From: Mycobacterium intracellulare ATCC 13950
GTDB taxonomy: Bacteria; Actinomycetota; Actinomycetes; Mycobacteriales; Mycobacteriaceae
Direction of reading: 5' to 3'
DNA length: 64,000 nt
Assembly: GCF_000277125.1 (NCBI RefSeq)
Contig: NC_016946.1
Location: 2,666,001 to 2,730,000 of the forward strand
The notes beneath the pieces were generated by a model. That model was not told where the DNA came from, made no database searches, and saw only the letters and a program-made list of their open reading frames with translations. This document shows, piece after piece, positions 60,697 to 64,000 of the stretch. The position numbers were made by a program, and so were the translations under genes. Position 1 is the stretch's first letter. The number at the start of each line of letters is the position of its first letter.

Positions 60697-60813
60697 GGTC
60701 ACTCTGCGGGCGCACCCGCCGCCGAGCGTGGGGACTACGGACGAATCCGGTGCGGTTCGCGTCCCTGGGACCCACACTCGACGCCGCACGAATCCGGTCA
60801 ACTCTGTGGGCGC
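60697..60813. repeat. Intergenic repeats and hairpin
   Basis: The 230-base gap before the truncated esterase gene holds several repeats: CGAGCGTGGG (60723-60732) with near complement CCCACACTCG (60771-60780), an 11-bp direct repeat ACGAATCCGGT (60741 and 60788), and GGTCACTCTGCGGGCGC (60697) with a close copy at 60796. The last copy covers the original stop of the esterase gene. Confidence 0.6.
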
Positions 60814-61990
60814 GCCCCGAGCACATCGCGAAACAACGCCTGCCGCAACGCGAGTTCACGGGGGTCGCTCCACAGGTGAAACCCGAGCCGGTTCATGACG
60901 TAGGCGAAGCCGATGCCCGTGTCGGGGTCCGCACATCCGATGAACCGAACGTGAAGTGCGGCACCGGCTTACAGAAGCCGAGCGAATACGCCACGTCTAC
61001 GTGCATCACCTTGTCGCGCACGCCCTGACTCGGCGAGATCGCCGGCGCCGCCAGGGACTCGAGCGTGGCGGCGCTCAGCGCCACCTCGGCGCCTCCGGCG
61101 GCGGCGCTGCCGTACACGCGCGCCACCGATCTGGCGGTTCCGATGCCGTTGACCGACGGGATCTCGACCGCCCGGACGTCGTCGCGGTTGTAGTCGCCGT
61201 TGAACGCGTTGACCCCCCGTGGGACCCCGACGGTGCGTGCCGTCAGGCCGACGGGATTGAGTGAGGCGCCGACGAACCCGGGGGGCATCACGCCCAGGTG
61301 CAGAAGTGTTTCCGCGCGCACCCAATTGTGGACGTGGGCGACTCGCGTGCGGTCGACCGAGTCCGGCAGGCCGATGTGCAGGTCGAGTCCTGACGGCGTG
61401 ACGATCTCGTCGGCCAGGAATCGGCCCAGGGTGCGGCCGGCGGGGTCGCTGTGGCGGATCAATTCGGATTCGTACCAGCCCAGCGTGATCGCGTGGTATC
61501 CGTGCCGGGTGCCCGGTCGCCACGCCGGTGTCTGGGCGGCCAGGATCGGCGACAGCCGCTCCGGGTCGGCCACGTCGGCCAGCGTCGGCTTCGGTTTGAG
61601 CGCACACAGTCCGGCCTGATGTCCCAGCAGTTGGCGGACCGTGACATCCGCCTTTCCCGATTGGGCGAATTCCGGCCAGTAATCGGCGACCTTGGCGTCA
61701 TAGGAGATGAGTCCGCGGGACACCGCCACCGCCACGACGAGGGCGGCCACCCCTTTGGTCGTGGAGAACATGTTCACCATCGTGTCGGGCCGCCACGGAT
61801 CCTTGGTCAGTCCGTTCCGGTACCCGCCCCACAGGTCGACCACCTTGGCGCCGTCGCGGTAGACGGCGACGGCCGCGCCGACTTCCGCGCCGCCGCGAAG
61901 AGTCGCGCGGAAAGCGTCGGCCACCTTGCCGTAGCCGGCATCCACGTCGCCGCCGATCAAGTCCGGCGACACCGTCATCTTGAGAACCAT
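60798..61990 (-). pseudogene. Beta-lactamase-fold esterase, disrupted near the C-terminus
   Basis: The protein has the class C beta-lactamase/EstB-like motif Ser76-T-T-Lys79 (MFSTTKG) and Tyr165 (GYHAITLGW), with full similarity up to FGSSD near residue 350. There the usual block containing GTPGAGGSFG, which includes the third active-site motif, is missing and the frame breaks, ending at a stop at 60893. The original tail ([20 protein letters not shown]) continues in the other frame to a TGA at 60798. A deletion of about 35 bases accounts for both effects. Loss of the motif should abolish activity. Confidence 0.78.
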
Positions 61991-62054
61991 CTGGCGCCTC
62001 CGAGTGGAGATTAGCCAGCCGGGTGCGCACGCGGGGCCGGTTTGGGCGCCCCGG

Positions 62055-63899
62055 TCAGTGGGCGCTTAGGCCGCAGCCGAGGTATTCAGCGCGGCATGCC
62101 CGACGGGCCAGTTTGCCGCTGGTGGTCCGCGGGATGGCGCCGGCCGGCAGCAGGCGCACGTCCGAGACCGTCAGGCCGTGTCGCCGCGAGACCGCCTCGT
62201 GGATCGCCTCGATCGCCGGCTGTGGGTCCTGACGGCTGGTGCCGGCGGCACGTTCGGCGACGACGACGAGCCGGTCGGTGCCCGGGTTGTTTTCGGCCGG
62301 TACGGAAAACGCCGTCACGTATCCGCGCCGAATCATCGGGGACGCCTCGGCGACGGTGGCCTCGATGTCGTGCGGATAGTGGTTGCGGCCCTCGATCGTG
62401 ATGAGGTCCGCCATCCGCCCCGTCACGTACAGCTCGCCGTCGAGGTACACGCCCAGATCGCCGGTGCGCAACCACGAGCGTTGGAGATCGGCGCCGTGGG
62501 CATGGCTGCCGTCGGTCAGTCGCGATCGCAGTTCGGCGCCGAACGCCAGCCGAGTCGCCTCGGGCAGGCCCCAGTATCCGCGACCAATGTTGTTGCCCTG
62601 CAACCAGATTTCGCCCACCTGACCTTCGGGCAATTCGGCTGCGTTGCCGGGGTCGACGATCACGGCCCATTCGCTACGTGCCACCTGGCCACAGGACACC
62701 TGAGCGACGGCGTTGGGAGCGTCCGCGGGAACGCGGACCGCGTGCCCGGCGCCCAGTTGTTCGCGGTCGAAGTACACCGCCGTCGCTTCCGCCGTTGGGG
62801 CGATGGTCGCGACGAGCAGCGTCCCCTCGGCGATGCCGTAGGACGGTTTGAACGCAGTGCGGGGCAACCCGTATGGCGCGAACGCCTTGTTGAAGGTCCT
62901 GATCGCGTCGATGCTGACCGGTTCGGAGCCGATGATCATCACCACGTTGCGCAGATCGATGTCCTCGCCGCCGGTGGGCAGGCCGCGCTGTGCCGCCCAC
63001 TCGTAGGCGAAGTTCGGCGCGGCGGTGACGACGTTGCCCTGCCGCGAGCCGTCGGACAGCGCCTGGATCCACCGCAATGGCCGGCGCACGAACGCGGCCG
63101 GAGACATCAGCGTGGAATGGCCGCCGTAGACGGCGGGAAAGCCGATCATCGACAAACCCATGTCGTGGTAGAGCGGTAACCAGCTGACGCCGTGGGTGTT
63201 TCGGTCCAAGAGGTCGATCGACAGGATCATCTGCACCAGGTTGGTGCCGACGGCGCGGTGGGTGATCTCCACGCCGACCGGCGGCCGGGTGGATCCCGAC
63301 GTGTACTGCAGGTGCGACACGTCGTCCATGCCGAGCTCGGTCGCCTCGAACGACTCGCCGGCCGAATCGGGGATCTGGTCGATGGCGATCACTTCCGCCC
63401 GGCCCAGGTGGGGGTGGTCGGCCAGGAATTTCGCGACCGCGCCGTGCGCGGCGGTGGTCGTGAGCAGGACCGTGGGCTCCGAGTCGCGCAACGCGGTATC
63501 CAGGCGCTCGGCGTGCCCGGGCAATTCCGGGGCGAACAGCGGGACCGCGATGGCTCCGGCCTTGACGGCCGCGTAGAACCCGGCGACGTAGTCGATGCCC
63601 TGCGGCGCGAGGACCGCGACGCGCTCGCCACGGCTCGCGACTTGCTGGATGCGCGCGCCGATGGCTTCCAGCCGGACACCGAACTGGGTCCAGGTCACCT
63701 CGTCGGCCTTGCCATCCCCCGAGCCGCTGTAATCGAGGTAGCGATAGGCGACGGCGTCACCGACGTTGGCGATGTTGCGGTCGATCAGGGATATCAGGTT
63801 GACGCCGGGTGGCAGCGCGATACCCCCGTCGCCGTCCAGGCAGTCCTCGATTCGGAGCAGCCCGGGGACACCGGCGTCGCGCCGGGAACCGTGATCCAT
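62055..63899 (-). CDS. Fatty acyl-AMP ligase, FadD32-like
   Basis: The 614-residue protein belongs to the ANL family: LQYTSGSTRPPVGVEITH (P-loop, about 196-213), VSWLPLYHDMGLSMIGFP, FKPSYGIAEGTLLVAT, SWLRTGDLGVYLDGELYVTG and the catalytic Lys region RTTSGKLARRAC. The NHYPHDIE and APNAVAQVSCG phrases and the absence of a CoA motif place it with fatty acyl-AMP ligases, which load fatty acids onto polyketide synthases. FadD32 is the mycolate example; this appears to be a paralog. No polyketide synthase lies within the window. Confidence 0.92.
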   Translation of the reverse strand: MDHGSRRDAGVPGLLRIEDCLDGDGGIALPPGVNLISLIDRNIANVGDAVAYRYLDYSGSGDGKADEVTWTQFGVRLEAIGARIQQVASRGERVAVLAPQGIDYVAGFYAAVKAGAIAVPLFAPELPGHAERLDTALRDSEPTVLLTTTAAHGAVAKFLADHPHLGRAEVIAIDQIPDSAGESFEATELGMDDVSHLQYTSGSTRPPVGVEITHRAVGTNLVQMILSIDLLDRNTHGVSWLPLYHDMGLSMIGFPAVYGGHSTLMSPAAFVRRPLRWIQALSDGSRQGNVVTAAPNFAYEWAAQRGLPTGGEDIDLRNVVMIIGSEPVSIDAIRTFNKAFAPYGLPRTAFKPSYGIAEGTLLVATIAPTAEATAVYFDREQLGAGHAVRVPADAPNAVAQVSCGQVARSEWAVIVDPGNAAELPEGQVGEIWLQGNNIGRGYWGLPEATRLAFGAELRSRLTDGSHAHGADLQRSWLRTGDLGVYLDGELYVTGRMADLITIEGRNHYPHDIEATVAEASPMIRRGYVTAFSVPAENNPGTDRLVVVAERAAGTSRQDPQPAIEAIHEAVSRRHGLTVSDVRLLPAGAIPRTTSGKLARRACRAEYLGCGLSAH

Positions 63900-64000
63900 G
63901 CCGCCAGTCTAGGCAAGCCGATCAGGCGGGCCCTACGCCGACGAATCGGGAAACGCCAAGAGCGGCGGCCGCATTCGCTCATTCCGTGAGGTGTAGGTGG

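Overview
The window is high-GC actinobacterial chromosome and almost certainly comes from a slow-growing non-tuberculous Mycobacterium. The evidence is three PE/PPE-family genes plus PPE remnants, a furA-katG pair with mycobacterial architecture, TIGR00027-type methyltransferases, two cutinases, a Rv2525c-like DUF1906 protein, a Rv0315-like GH16 protein, a FadD32-like acyl-AMP ligase, and a gene cluster that looks like the methylmannose polysaccharide (MMP) locus reported only from non-tuberculous species. The species cannot be fixed from this window. No phage, complete insertion sequence, CRISPR array, rRNA or tRNA gene was seen.

Layout. 1-5.2 kb: a PPE gene cut by the window edge, a deleted PPE remnant, an SRPBCC protein, a Phd antitoxin/zeta-type kinase pair, a secreted FKBP, an NTF2-like protein and an SDR. 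5.5-19 kb: mainly housekeeping genes: a GAP-family membrane protein, a frameshifted methyltransferase, a stand-alone NAGGN-type M42 peptidase, a CitE-like lyase, a TIGR00027 methyltransferase, a G6PDH, an unknown protein, an FAD monooxygenase and the helicase HrpA. 19-27.9 kb: BrkB, enoyl-CoA hydratase, a cutinase, then a stress-type segment (CsbD/coiled-coil operon, two zinc alcohol dehydrogenases, SRPBCC, DUF6480, MOSC) with SigF-like promoters. 27.9-39.5 kb: a PPE carrying a C-terminal SHOCT domain, a glycosyltransferase/methyltransferase pair, an FAD-Rieske oxidoreductase behind a SigF-like promoter, an L,D-transpeptidase, furA-katG and a Tat-exported DUF1906 protein.

39.7-43.5 kb: the likely MMP locus (mannosyltransferase, methyltransferase, hydrolase, then a convergent 1-O-methyltransferase). 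A consensus-like promoter lies in front, with a palindrome over its predicted start point. 43.5-47.9 kb: cutinase, AhpD-like protein, a frameshifted membrane protein, a lower-GC patch with a PE gene and a probable PPE remnant, and a GH16 protein. 47.9-60.7 kb: lipid and xenobiotic metabolism and redox genes: methyltransferase, aldehyde dehydrogenase, VOC/AraC/epimerase/acyl-CoA-dehydrogenase-like run, NYN-nitronate monooxygenase pair, Tpx diverging from GlxA/DJ-1, HxlR diverging from a tautomerase, and NTF2-like diverging from an SDR. 60.8-64 kb: a beta-lactamase-fold esterase gene broken by a small deletion, and a fatty acyl-AMP ligase.

Recurrent themes are oxidative and general stress (katG/furA, tpx, several SigF-like promoters), envelope and polysaccharide methylation (seven methyltransferase genes), and gene decay (three frameshifted genes and two PPE remnants). 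All functions are inferred from family resemblance read by eye; no database search was possible.
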